Source: Gammaproteobacteria bacterium (lineage in GTDB: Bacteria; Pseudomonadota; Gammaproteobacteria; UBA11654). From it: a stretch of DNA of 37,282 nt. Positions 1-6,520 of the stretch are shown here, piece after piece; within the stretch, counting starts at the first letter, position 1, and each line of letters opens with the position of its first letter. The notes beneath the pieces were generated by a model. The model was not told the DNA's origin. It saw nothing but the letters and a program-made list of their open reading frames with translations, and did not search any database. The position numbers were made by a program, and so were the translations under genes. The DNA is taken from assembly GCA_018672815.1 (NCBI GenBank), contig JABHDX010000029.1, forward strand, positions 1 through 37,282, written 5' to 3'.

Positions 1-195
1 AATATTGGCGGCAGAGATAATCTTCAATTTGTTATGTGTTCTAAATCAACTGAAGACCAAGCCAAGTCATTTGCCTCATTAAATAGCGATAAAGAATGGC
101 TCTTAGAGCAACCCAATGCTCCTCTATGGGATTCATCCAGTGATAACAGTAAATTCATTGGAAGTTTTCAATTAGAACCTATTATTGTTGATTAA
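1..195 (+). CDS. C-terminal fragment of an unidentified protein
   Basis: The reading frame is open from the first base of the window to a TAA stop at 193-195 and gives the last 64 residues of a protein that begins upstream. The fragment is soluble-looking and polar, starts NIGGRDNLQFVMCSK and ends in GSFQLEPIIVD. No transmembrane segment or catalytic motif is visible. A terminator follows 21 bp after the stop, which supports this being a real gene end. I do not recognise the family. A loose resemblance to the tails of spermidine-synthase-like proteins was considered but is too weak to call. Confidence 0.6.
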   Translation, partial: NIGGRDNLQFVMCSKSTEDQAKSFASLNSDKEWLLEQPNAPLWDSSSDNSKFIGSFQLEPIIVD

Positions 196-216
196 TAGTC
201 TATAACAGCAATCATT

Positions 217-248
217 AAGTACCCTTATTAATCTAAGGGTACTTTTAT
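217..248 (+). terminator. Intrinsic terminator-like hairpin
   Basis: A perfect 10-bp inverted repeat, AAGTACCCTT (217-226) and AAGGGTACTT (235-244), has an 8-nt loop and is followed by a short T-rich run (TTTTAT). It lies 21 bp after the stop of the upstream gene and only 7 bp before the ATG of the methyltransferase gene. Its 3' arm contains AAGGG, the only Shine-Dalgarno-like sequence for that gene. The hairpin could therefore both end the upstream transcript and restrict translation of read-through RNA. Confidence 0.6.
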
Positions 249-251
249 AGT

Positions 252-533
252 ATGAATAAATTACAAGGCACATGTTTTCAAAAAGAAGTATGGGATCAAA
301 TAAAATTAATACCTAAAGGTGAGACCAGATCCTACAAAGATATAGCTAATGCAATTGGAAGACCTAATGCATACAGAGCAGTTGCTAATGCTTGTGGAAA
401 GAATCCATATCCAATAGTCATTCCATGCCATAGAGTTATAGCTTCAGATGGTTCGATAGGTGGATACACAGGAAATGGGGGCATAAAAACAAAAAAGAAA
501 CTACTCCAACAAGAAGGAGTCCTATTTGTATAA
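252..533 (+). CDS. Minimal O6-alkylguanine-DNA alkyltransferase (MGMT/Ogt C-terminal domain)
   Basis: This protein repairs O6-alkylguanine by transferring the alkyl group to its own cysteine. At 93 residues it is only the DNA-binding/methyltransferase domain; the N-terminal domain of Ogt and Ada-C is absent. The active-site motif PCHRV carries the acceptor cysteine (Cys59), and the family's helix-turn-helix and arginine finger are seen as YRAVANACGKNP (Arg42). Alkyltransferase-like (ATL) proteins have Trp in place of this Cys, so this one should be catalytic. An in-frame TAA at 234-236 and no intervening start codon exclude a longer N-terminus. The ribosome site is weak (AAGGG, 12 nt upstream) and lies inside the preceding hairpin. 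The family is clear; ogt versus ybaZ-like naming is not. Confidence 0.9.
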   Translation: MNKLQGTCFQKEVWDQIKLIPKGETRSYKDIANAIGRPNAYRAVANACGKNPYPIVIPCHRVIASDGSIGGYTGNGGIKTKKKLLQQEGVLFV

Positions 534-551
534 CATAATAATATGTTTTTT
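532..551 (+). terminator. Weak terminator after the methyltransferase gene
   Basis: A 6-bp stem, AACATA (532-537) with TATGTT (542-547), has a 4-nt loop and runs into six T residues (546-551). It begins in the stop codon of the methyltransferase gene. The stem is short and A/T-only, so it would be weak. Confidence 0.35.
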
Positions 552-552
552 A

Positions 553-582
553 TTGTCAGCTTGGGTTTATTATCTTAATAAT
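553..582 (+). promoter_or_regulatory. Candidate sigma-70 promoter for the SDR operon
   Basis: A -35 box TTGTCA (553-558, 5 of 6 consensus bases) and a -10 box AATAAT (577-582, 5 of 6) are separated by 18 bp, about 50 bp before the ATG of the dehydrogenase. An 8-bp inverted repeat (565-572 and 593-600) brackets the -10 box and may be an operator. Confidence 0.4.
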
Positions 583-600
583 AATATTAGATTAATAAAC
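565..600. repeat. Inverted repeat (putative operator) over the SDR promoter
   Basis: The arms GTTTATTA (565-572) and TAATAAAC (593-600) are perfect inverted repeats 20 bp apart. An additional imperfect inner symmetry is TCTTAAT facing ATTAGA. The element straddles the predicted -10 box, the usual place for a repressor site. The A/T-rich composition makes chance symmetry more likely. Confidence 0.35.
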
Positions 601-632
601 TTATCGTACTATTATTAATATGGAGACATTCA

Positions 633-1511
633 ATGAAAGAATTTGAAGGAAAAACAGCTGTTATCACCGGAGCTGCAAGTGGGATTGGTTATGCTTTGGC
701 AGAACGGTTTGCTCAAGAAAAAATGAACATTGTTCTTGCTGATATAGAGCAAGATGCCTTAGAGAGTGCTGTCAAAAAGATATCAGATCATGGCGTAGAA
801 GCCACTGGTTTAAAGATTGATGTTATGGATAAGGATGCTGTCAGTTATCTTGCTGAACAATCCATAAAAGACTTTGGTCATATTCACATTCTTTGCAATA
901 ATGCTGGAGTGGCTAGCAATGTTGCAGGCGATGGAATATGGGATCTTGATGCAAGCGACTGGGAATGGGTTTTAGGTGTTAACTTTTATGGTACTTTATA
1001 TGGACTCGAATCCTTTGTGCCTCATATGATTAAACACAAAGAAGAAGGGCATATTCTTAATACCATTTCTTTGGCAGGTATTTTACCAGGGGAAGCTATA
1101 TATGGTGTAAGTAAGCATGCTGCCCTAGCATTGAGTGAATCACTCTGGCAGGGTCTAAGAAAAACTAAAAGTAAAATTGGAGCTTCAGTTTTGTGCCCAG
1201 GTTTTGTAGCTACAAACATCATAGAATCGGATCGAAATCGACCAGAACACTTACCAGCTAAAAATAAAGCTAATTTCATGTTAAAGAAATTGGCTGCTAA
1301 AGTTCTAAAAAGAGGCAAAGAACCGAATGAAATAGCAGACGTTACATTAGATGCGATTCGAAAAAATAAATTCTATATTCTTCCACACACAAATTACGAT
1401 GACATGATTAAAGAAAGGTACAGCAGGATTCTCGCAAGAACTGAACCCCAAGAAGCAGATATGCAAGAAGTATTATTGGGAACATTAATGAGCAAAAAAG
1501 GCGAGTGGTAG
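633..1511 (+). CDS. Short-chain dehydrogenase/reductase (classical SDR)
   Basis: This is an NAD(P)-dependent oxidoreductase of 292 residues. The Rossmann glycine motif TGAASGIG is at 12-19, NNAG at 89-92, and the catalytic tetrad is Asn117, Ser146, Tyr157 and Lys161 (YGVSK), followed by the PG motif at 189-190. After residue 200 comes a longer, variable substrate-binding region. The start has a good ribosome site (GGAG about 9 bp upstream). It is the first gene of a run with the paraoxonase-like protein, the quinone-oxidoreductase-like enzyme and the MFS transporter, with gaps of 15, 5 and 0 bp. It would interconvert an alcohol and a ketone; the substrate cannot be read from the sequence. The family is certain, the role inferred. 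Confidence 0.93.
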   Translation: MKEFEGKTAVITGAASGIGYALAERFAQEKMNIVLADIEQDALESAVKKISDHGVEATGLKIDVMDKDAVSYLAEQSIKDFGHIHILCNNAGVASNVAGDGIWDLDASDWEWVLGVNFYGTLYGLESFVPHMIKHKEEGHILNTISLAGILPGEAIYGVSKHAALALSESLWQGLRKTKSKIGASVLCPGFVATNIIESDRNRPEHLPAKNKANFMLKKLAAKVLKRGKEPNEIADVTLDAIRKNKFYILPHTNYDDMIKERYSRILARTEPQEADMQEVLLGTLMSKKGEW

Positions 1512-1526
1512 TAAGTTATAGCAAAT

Positions 1527-2639
1527 ATGCAAATACAAAAAGCAATTGGTTATGTTATTTTTTCAGTCTTTGGAATTATCGTATTATTATTGTCGACTCT
1601 CTATCTCACGCAAACCTCAAATTATGAAGTGAATCCAATTACTGGCTGCCAATCAGATTCTCAGGTAAGCGTTTATTGTGAATTTAGCAAACCTGAAGAT
1701 ATTGTCGTTCTACCCGATAATCAACACTTATTAATATCTGAATTTGGAGCAATTGTCCCCCTTAGTTCAGAAAATATACCTGGGAAAATCTCATTGTTTG
1801 ATACAGAGACACTGAAAAAAAAGTCAATCAAGCTAACGCTCGGTGAAAACATATGGGGCGAAAACAATTGTCAACGTGAAGATCTATTGCTCTCACCACA
1901 TGGAATTGATCTTAATCAAAGATCAGATGGTCGCTACCAGCTTGCTATTATCAATCATATGCCTCAAGAAACTATTGAAATGTTTGAGTTGCTTAATATC
2001 GAAGGCTCTTGGGTACTACAATGGAGAGGGTGTGTGAATGCTCCTGAAACAGCTTATTTTAATGATGTGGCCCTCAGAAATGATGGGAGCTTCTTTTCAA
2101 CTAATATGTATGAAAAAGGCATATCTTATTTGAATTTAGCCTATATCTCTTATAGCAAGGTAGATACTGGTTTTGTTTATCAATGGAATACAAATGATGG
2201 ATTTACCAGAGTATCAAACTCTGAAGGTTCCTTTCCTAATGGTATCTCAATCTCAGATGATGAGACAAATTTATTTATTAATTATGTTTTTAATCATAGA
2301 ACCTCAAAATTAAATCTACCAAGTCTTACTATAGAAGCAGAACACTTCAGCAAAGGCACACCAGATAATTCATTTATTGATGGAGAGTTTATTTGGGTAG
2401 CGGTACAAGATAATACCGCTACAGATTTATTAATTCATTGTAATGAGACAGTAGTCCAATGCCCATTACCTTTTACGATCTATAAATTAAGACAGGAAGA
2501 CTTATCTGAAGTAGAAGCATTCTCATTCAAGCAAACACAAATAGGTTCGGTTACAGTAGGAGTACCACATAAAGAAAAAGTGTGGTTAGGTACTTTTATG
2601 GGCAATCGAATTGCATCCTTTAACCTAAATCAAGAGTAG
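1527..2639 (+). CDS. Membrane-anchored paraoxonase/SMP-30-like beta-propeller (putative lactonase/esterase)
   Basis: The protein has 370 residues with one N-terminal hydrophobic segment (about 7-28), so the rest probably faces the periplasm. The remainder resembles the paraoxonase (PON) calcium-dependent six-bladed propellers. KPEDIVVLPD carries Glu57-Asp58, in the position of PON1 Glu53-Asp54. SPHGID (123-128), YFNDVAL (Asn179-Asp180) and FPNGISIS (Asn238) match the PON calcium and active-site segments. PON enzymes hydrolyse lactones and aryl esters. Lying beside a Baeyer-Villiger monooxygenase, which makes esters and lactones, it is a natural partner. It starts 15 bp after the dehydrogenase stop. 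A gluconolactonase-like role is the alternative. The propeller family is well supported; the activity is inferred. Confidence 0.72.
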   Translation: MQIQKAIGYVIFSVFGIIVLLLSTLYLTQTSNYEVNPITGCQSDSQVSVYCEFSKPEDIVVLPDNQHLLISEFGAIVPLSSENIPGKISLFDTETLKKKSIKLTLGENIWGENNCQREDLLLSPHGIDLNQRSDGRYQLAIINHMPQETIEMFELLNIEGSWVLQWRGCVNAPETAYFNDVALRNDGSFFSTNMYEKGISYLNLAYISYSKVDTGFVYQWNTNDGFTRVSNSEGSFPNGISISDDETNLFINYVFNHRTSKLNLPSLTIEAEHFSKGTPDNSFIDGEFIWVAVQDNTATDLLIHCNETVVQCPLPFTIYKLRQEDLSEVEAFSFKQTQIGSVTVGVPHKEKVWLGTFMGNRIASFNLNQE

Positions 2640-2644
2640 TAAAA

Positions 2645-3646
2645 ATGAAAGCGTATTTATGCAGAAAATTTGGCCCAATTAACTCACATAAAATTGAGGA
2701 AATTGACAATCTAGTCCCAGGAGATAATGAAGTTGTGGTGAATGTACATTCTGCAGGTGTAGCATTTCCAGATGTATTAGTTGTGCAAGGCCTGTACCAA
2801 ATGACACCAGATTTTCCATTTTCACCCGGAGGTGAATTTACAGGCATTATTAGTGAAGTGGGTAAAAATGTTACTAAATGCAAGCTTAATGATAGAGTCA
2901 TAGGTTTTAAAGGCAGTGGTGGATTTGCTGAAGAAGCATTGTGTCATGAGTCCAATATCATGCCTCTACCAGACTCAATGGATTATCAGACGGGTTCTAT
3001 ATTTCCACTCAATTATGGAACATCCATTCATGCCTTTAAACAACGAGCTGAATTAAAGAAAGGCGATAATGTTCTTATTATGGGAGCAGCAGGAGGTCTT
3101 GGGATAGCAGCGATTCATGTTGCTAAAGCGATGGGAGCAAATGTGATTGCAGCGGCATCTTCAAATGAAAAATTAGATTTATGCAAACAGCAAGGTGCAG
3201 ATTCTACAGTCCTATACTCAAGAGATAATATGGATCGTGATTCTCAAAAGAATTTTTCATCTGAGTTAAAAGCATTAACCAATAATAAAGGTGTTGATGT
3301 TGTTTTTGATCCAGTTGGTGGTGCCTATTCAGAGCCAGCATTAAGAGCCATCGCTTGGAAAGGAAGATATTTAGTAATAGGATTCACTTCAAGCATCCCT
3401 TCAATTCCTCTTAATTTAGCTTTGTTAAAGGGTTGTCAAATTATTGGCGTATTCTGGGGAGCTTTTTGCATGAGAGAACCAAATATTAACAATGAAAACT
3501 TCCATCAATTGTTTTTAATGTATGAGAAAGGACAGATTAAACCCTTTGTTACTGAAACATTTCCTTTGGAACAAACAGCAGAAGCAATAAATAAGTTAGC
3601 CAATAGAAATGCTATAGGCAAAATAACTATTTCTGTCATTGATTAA
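2645..3646 (+). CDS. Zinc-free medium-chain dehydrogenase, quinone oxidoreductase-like
   Basis: This 333-residue enzyme belongs to the NADPH:quinone oxidoreductase (QOR) branch of the medium-chain dehydrogenases. The GroES-like N-terminal domain has FSPGGEFTGIISEVG (59-73). The NADP-binding motif GAAGGLG is at 147-153, followed by the VFDPVGG segment typical of the branch. The catalytic zinc ligands of alcohol dehydrogenases are missing, as expected for QOR. Length matches the family. The start codon is 5 bp after the stop of the propeller gene and its own stop directly abuts the MFS start. It probably reduces an enone or quinone in the same pathway. The substrate is unknown. Confidence 0.88.
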   Translation: MKAYLCRKFGPINSHKIEEIDNLVPGDNEVVVNVHSAGVAFPDVLVVQGLYQMTPDFPFSPGGEFTGIISEVGKNVTKCKLNDRVIGFKGSGGFAEEALCHESNIMPLPDSMDYQTGSIFPLNYGTSIHAFKQRAELKKGDNVLIMGAAGGLGIAAIHVAKAMGANVIAAASSNEKLDLCKQQGADSTVLYSRDNMDRDSQKNFSSELKALTNNKGVDVVFDPVGGAYSEPALRAIAWKGRYLVIGFTSSIPSIPLNLALLKGCQIIGVFWGAFCMREPNINNENFHQLFLMYEKGQIKPFVTETFPLEQTAEAINKLANRNAIGKITISVID

Positions 3647-4924
3647 ATGTCTCAATCATCGAGCTATCAATTATTGGGTTTTCTTACCACCCTTAATGTT
3701 CTTAACTTTATTGATAGACAATTGCTTACGAGTTTTTCAAACTTTATCGTACCCGATCTTAATTTAACCAATACACAATTTGGGCTTTTATCGGGTTTAG
3801 CATTCATTGTATTTTATTCTCTTGTGGGACTTTTTATGGGTGCTATCTCTGATCGAGTCCATAGAATTAAGTTTATATCGTTTGGAGTATTCTTATGGAG
3901 TCTATTAACTGCGATTTCTGGTATGGCTAAAAACTTTTGGATGTTATTACTACCAAGAATATTTATTGGTATTGGAGAATCAATACTTACTCCTTCTGCA
4001 CTTTCATTATTATCGGATCATTTTCCAAAAAAAAATATGGGCTTCGTTTCAGGATTTTATTACTTAGCAGTTCCATTAGGTATAACAGCTTCATTCTATA
4101 TTGCTGGTTACCTAGGCCCGATATGGGGTTGGAGAAATTGTTTTTTTGCCTTAGGAGCAATAGGAATTATTTTTGCCATTGTAATACTAATATTTAAAGA
4201 AACACCCAATAGGAAACAGCAATTAGAATTACAACTGACTAAAGATGTTCTCAATAAAAAAACAATCATAGATTCTATGCATGCTTTAAGACAGACTTTG
4301 AAAGACAATTATGCACTTCGTCTAACTATCTATGGTGGTATTGCTGTACATCTTATTTTAGGAGCAACTACATTCGATCAATTGTGGTTGGTCCAAGAAA
4401 GGGGGTTTGATCGATCTGAAATACTTATTATTACTGGAACAATTGGTTTTCCTGCTGGAATATTAGGTAATTTATTTGGAGGTATAGGTAGCGACTATTA
4501 CACAAAGGTTACTGGTAAAGCTCGACAAACCTTTTTATTTTGGTGTTTGCTCGTCTTTACTCCTTTTGTAATATATTATCGCCTCACAGAAGACACAGGG
4601 ATTTTATTCTTCTCATTATTGTTTCTTGGTTTTTTTCAATGGGGTTGTCTATATGGACCAATCACATCATCGATACAAGAAATGGCACCTGAGAAAATGA
4701 GAGCAATAGTTCTTGCTTACTATCTCTTAATGGTTAATATCGTTGGTTTGGGTATCGGGATCACTTTTGCAGGCGTAATGATTGATTACTTACTAAGCAA
4801 TGGAGTTAATGAAGCTTATTCTAAAACACTTCTGACATTTCAATTATTAGCTGGATTATCTTTGCCAGCTTTTTATATTGCTGGTAAAAATTACAAACCT
4901 AACAACGAGGAAAAAAGAGTCTAA
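3647..4924 (+). CDS. MFS transporter, Spinster-like
   Basis: This is an inner-membrane carrier of 425 residues with about 12 hydrophobic segments. The N-terminus (NFIDRQLL) and the loop 2-3 signature (GAISDRVHRIKF) are typical of the Spinster-like branch of the major facilitator superfamily, as is RIFIGIGESILTPSALSLLSD. The ATG follows the preceding TAA with no gap, so translation is probably coupled. The stop overlaps the stop of the convergent monooxygenase gene by 4 bp. As the last gene of the run it probably imports the pathway substrate or exports a product; direction cannot be told. The family is firm. Confidence 0.9.
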   Translation: MSQSSSYQLLGFLTTLNVLNFIDRQLLTSFSNFIVPDLNLTNTQFGLLSGLAFIVFYSLVGLFMGAISDRVHRIKFISFGVFLWSLLTAISGMAKNFWMLLLPRIFIGIGESILTPSALSLLSDHFPKKNMGFVSGFYYLAVPLGITASFYIAGYLGPIWGWRNCFFALGAIGIIFAIVILIFKETPNRKQQLELQLTKDVLNKKTIIDSMHALRQTLKDNYALRLTIYGGIAVHLILGATTFDQLWLVQERGFDRSEILIITGTIGFPAGILGNLFGGIGSDYYTKVTGKARQTFLFWCLLVFTPFVIYYRLTEDTGILFFSLLFLGFFQWGCLYGPITSSIQEMAPEKMRAIVLAYYLLMVNIVGLGIGITFAGVMIDYLLSNGVNEAYSKTLLTFQLLAGLSLPAFYIAGKNYKPNNEEKRV

Positions 4925-6375
4925 AAAAATTTTAAATCTTTATCTTTAATTCTCCCATAACGCACAGCAAACAGATCAGAAAGATACTGTTGTGTATTAG
5001 TCCAAGGTGCTTTTGCCCCTTGTTTGGGAAACTTATGTTTTGCTCTTTCAACATAACCCGAGGTAAAGTCTAGCCATACGCCATCTTCTTCAATTGTTTC
5101 ATCTGTAATAGCTACACAGTAATCGTAGCCTTTTTTATCAATATGATTAATCAATCTACAAGTATATTCTGCTGTAAGGTCTGCTTTGAGTGTCCAAGAA
5201 GCATTGGTATAACCAAACGTTACTACCATATTAGGTACGTCTGCTATCATCATACTTTTATAGAACATTTTTGATGAAATATCGAGGTTCTTACCATCAA
5301 TATCAATATTTATATCACCAGCAACTTCCATATTTAGTCCTGTTGCTGTAATAATCATATCTGCTTCTAATAACTTTCCCGATTTTAAAGTGATACCATG
5401 TTCGGTAAATCTCTCTATGTGATCCGTGATAACTGTTGCTTTTTTTTCATTAATAGCATCGAAGAAATCTCCACCAGGAACTAGACAAATTCTTTGATCC
5501 CAGGGGTTATAAGTTGGAGTGAAATGTTTTTCAATATTGTAGTTTGGTCCTAGCTTATTTTTAACTTGATCAATTAACCATTCTTTTACTTTTTTCGGTT
5601 GTGCTCTTGCTCGATTAAAAAAGAACCATTGTGAAAATAAAATATTTTTCCAACGAACGACTATATAGGCCAGTTTATCATTAGTGTATTTTCTTAAAAA
5701 ATTACCAAGAGGATCTTCCTCTGGCCCTATGATGTAATAAGTAGGGGACCTTTGTAGCATTGTAATGTGTTTTGTTTCATTAGCCATACTAGGAATAATA
5801 GTGACAGCGGTTGCACCACTACCAATAACAACAACGTTTTTATTCTTATAGTCTAGAGTGCTAGGCCATTGTTGAGGATGAATAATTTGTCCTTTAAAAT
5901 CATTTTCTCCAAGAAATTTTGGTCTATAACCTTGACTATAGTTATAGTAGCCACCACAAAACACTACAAAGTCACAAGTAATATGATCTGTTGTTTGTTC
6001 ATTTTTACTATTAATAGTTAATGACCATTCTTTTTTTTCTGTTGACCAGGAAGCAGAATCTACCATTTGATTGAATCTAATGTTTTGATCAATCTTATTT
6101 TCAGAAACAATTTCTTTAAGATATTCAAGTATAGAGGGTCCATCAGCTACAACTTTTTTGCCGACCCAAGGTTTGAATCGATAACCCATTGTGCACATAT
6201 CTGAATCTGATCTTATTCCTGGGTATTTAAAAAGGTCCCAAGTTCCTCCAATGGAGTCACGTCCTTCTAATAAAAGATAAGTCTTGTTAGGACATTTATT
6301 TTTAATATTATAAGCAGCTGCTATACCGGAAATACCAGCACCAATGATAACAATATCAATTTTTTTACTTCCCAT
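4921..6375 (-). CDS. EthA-type Baeyer-Villiger flavin monooxygenase
   Basis: An FAD- and NADPH-dependent enzyme of 484 residues that would insert oxygen next to a ketone to give an ester or lactone. The FAD Rossmann motif is GAGISG (12-17), and GGTWDLFKYPGIRSDSD follows at 43-59, nearly as in mycobacterial EthA. The type I Baeyer-Villiger fingerprint FxGxxxHxxxWP is exact at 160-171 (Phe160, Gly162, His166, Trp170, Pro171). The NADPH Rossmann motif GSGATA is at 185-190 and an ATG motif (ITATGLN) lies in the C-terminal half. Length matches EthA (about 489). It converges on the MFS gene and is preceded by its own promoter region with a perfect palindrome. Sulphur or nitrogen oxidation is an alternative. 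Confidence 0.9.
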   Translation of the reverse strand: MGSKKIDIVIIGAGISGIAAAYNIKNKCPNKTYLLLEGRDSIGGTWDLFKYPGIRSDSDMCTMGYRFKPWVGKKVVADGPSILEYLKEIVSENKIDQNIRFNQMVDSASWSTEKKEWSLTINSKNEQTTDHITCDFVVFCGGYYNYSQGYRPKFLGENDFKGQIIHPQQWPSTLDYKNKNVVVIGSGATAVTIIPSMANETKHITMLQRSPTYYIIGPEEDPLGNFLRKYTNDKLAYIVVRWKNILFSQWFFFNRARAQPKKVKEWLIDQVKNKLGPNYNIEKHFTPTYNPWDQRICLVPGGDFFDAINEKKATVITDHIERFTEHGITLKSGKLLEADMIITATGLNMEVAGDINIDIDGKNLDISSKMFYKSMMIADVPNMVVTFGYTNASWTLKADLTAEYTCRLINHIDKKGYDYCVAITDETIEEDGVWLDFTSGYVERAKHKFPKQGAKAPWTNTQQYLSDLFAVRYGRIKDKDLKFF

Positions 6376-6403
6376 ATCAATGCTAAATGCTTATTAATCG
6401 AAC

Positions 6404-6438
6404 GGTAATATTATAGTACAGATATTACCACTACTTAA
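6404..6438 (-). promoter_or_regulatory. Candidate monooxygenase promoter with palindromic operator
   Basis: On the minus strand a -10 box TATAAT (6415-6410) and a weak -35 box TTAAGT (6438-6433) are 17 bp apart, about 35 bp before the monooxygenase start. A perfect 8-bp inverted repeat, GGTAATAT (6404-6411) and ATATTACC (6422-6429) with a 10-bp centre, covers the -10 box. This arrangement is typical of a repressor operator. No regulator gene lies nearby in the window. Confidence 0.45.
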
Positions 6439-6449
6439 AGTATTAAAAT

Positions 6450-6470
6450 TTATTTATGATCAATAAATAA
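6450..6470. repeat. AT-rich inverted repeat upstream of dnaX
   Basis: TTATTTA (6450-6456) and TAAATAA (6464-6470) are inverted around TGATCAA in the divergent intergenic region between the monooxygenase and dnaX. It could be a regulator site for either gene, but low complexity makes chance likely. Confidence 0.25.
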
Positions 6471-6520
6471 GACTGTAATATGATTACCTCTTTTACGAAT
6501 AATTATTTCAAATCTTTTAT

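Noticed and set aside
6376..6520. Possible signal-recognition-particle RNA (ffs), which sits near dnaX in some genomes
   Set aside because: No conserved GGAA/GCA loop or long GC-containing hairpin is present; the region is A/T-rich promoter DNA.
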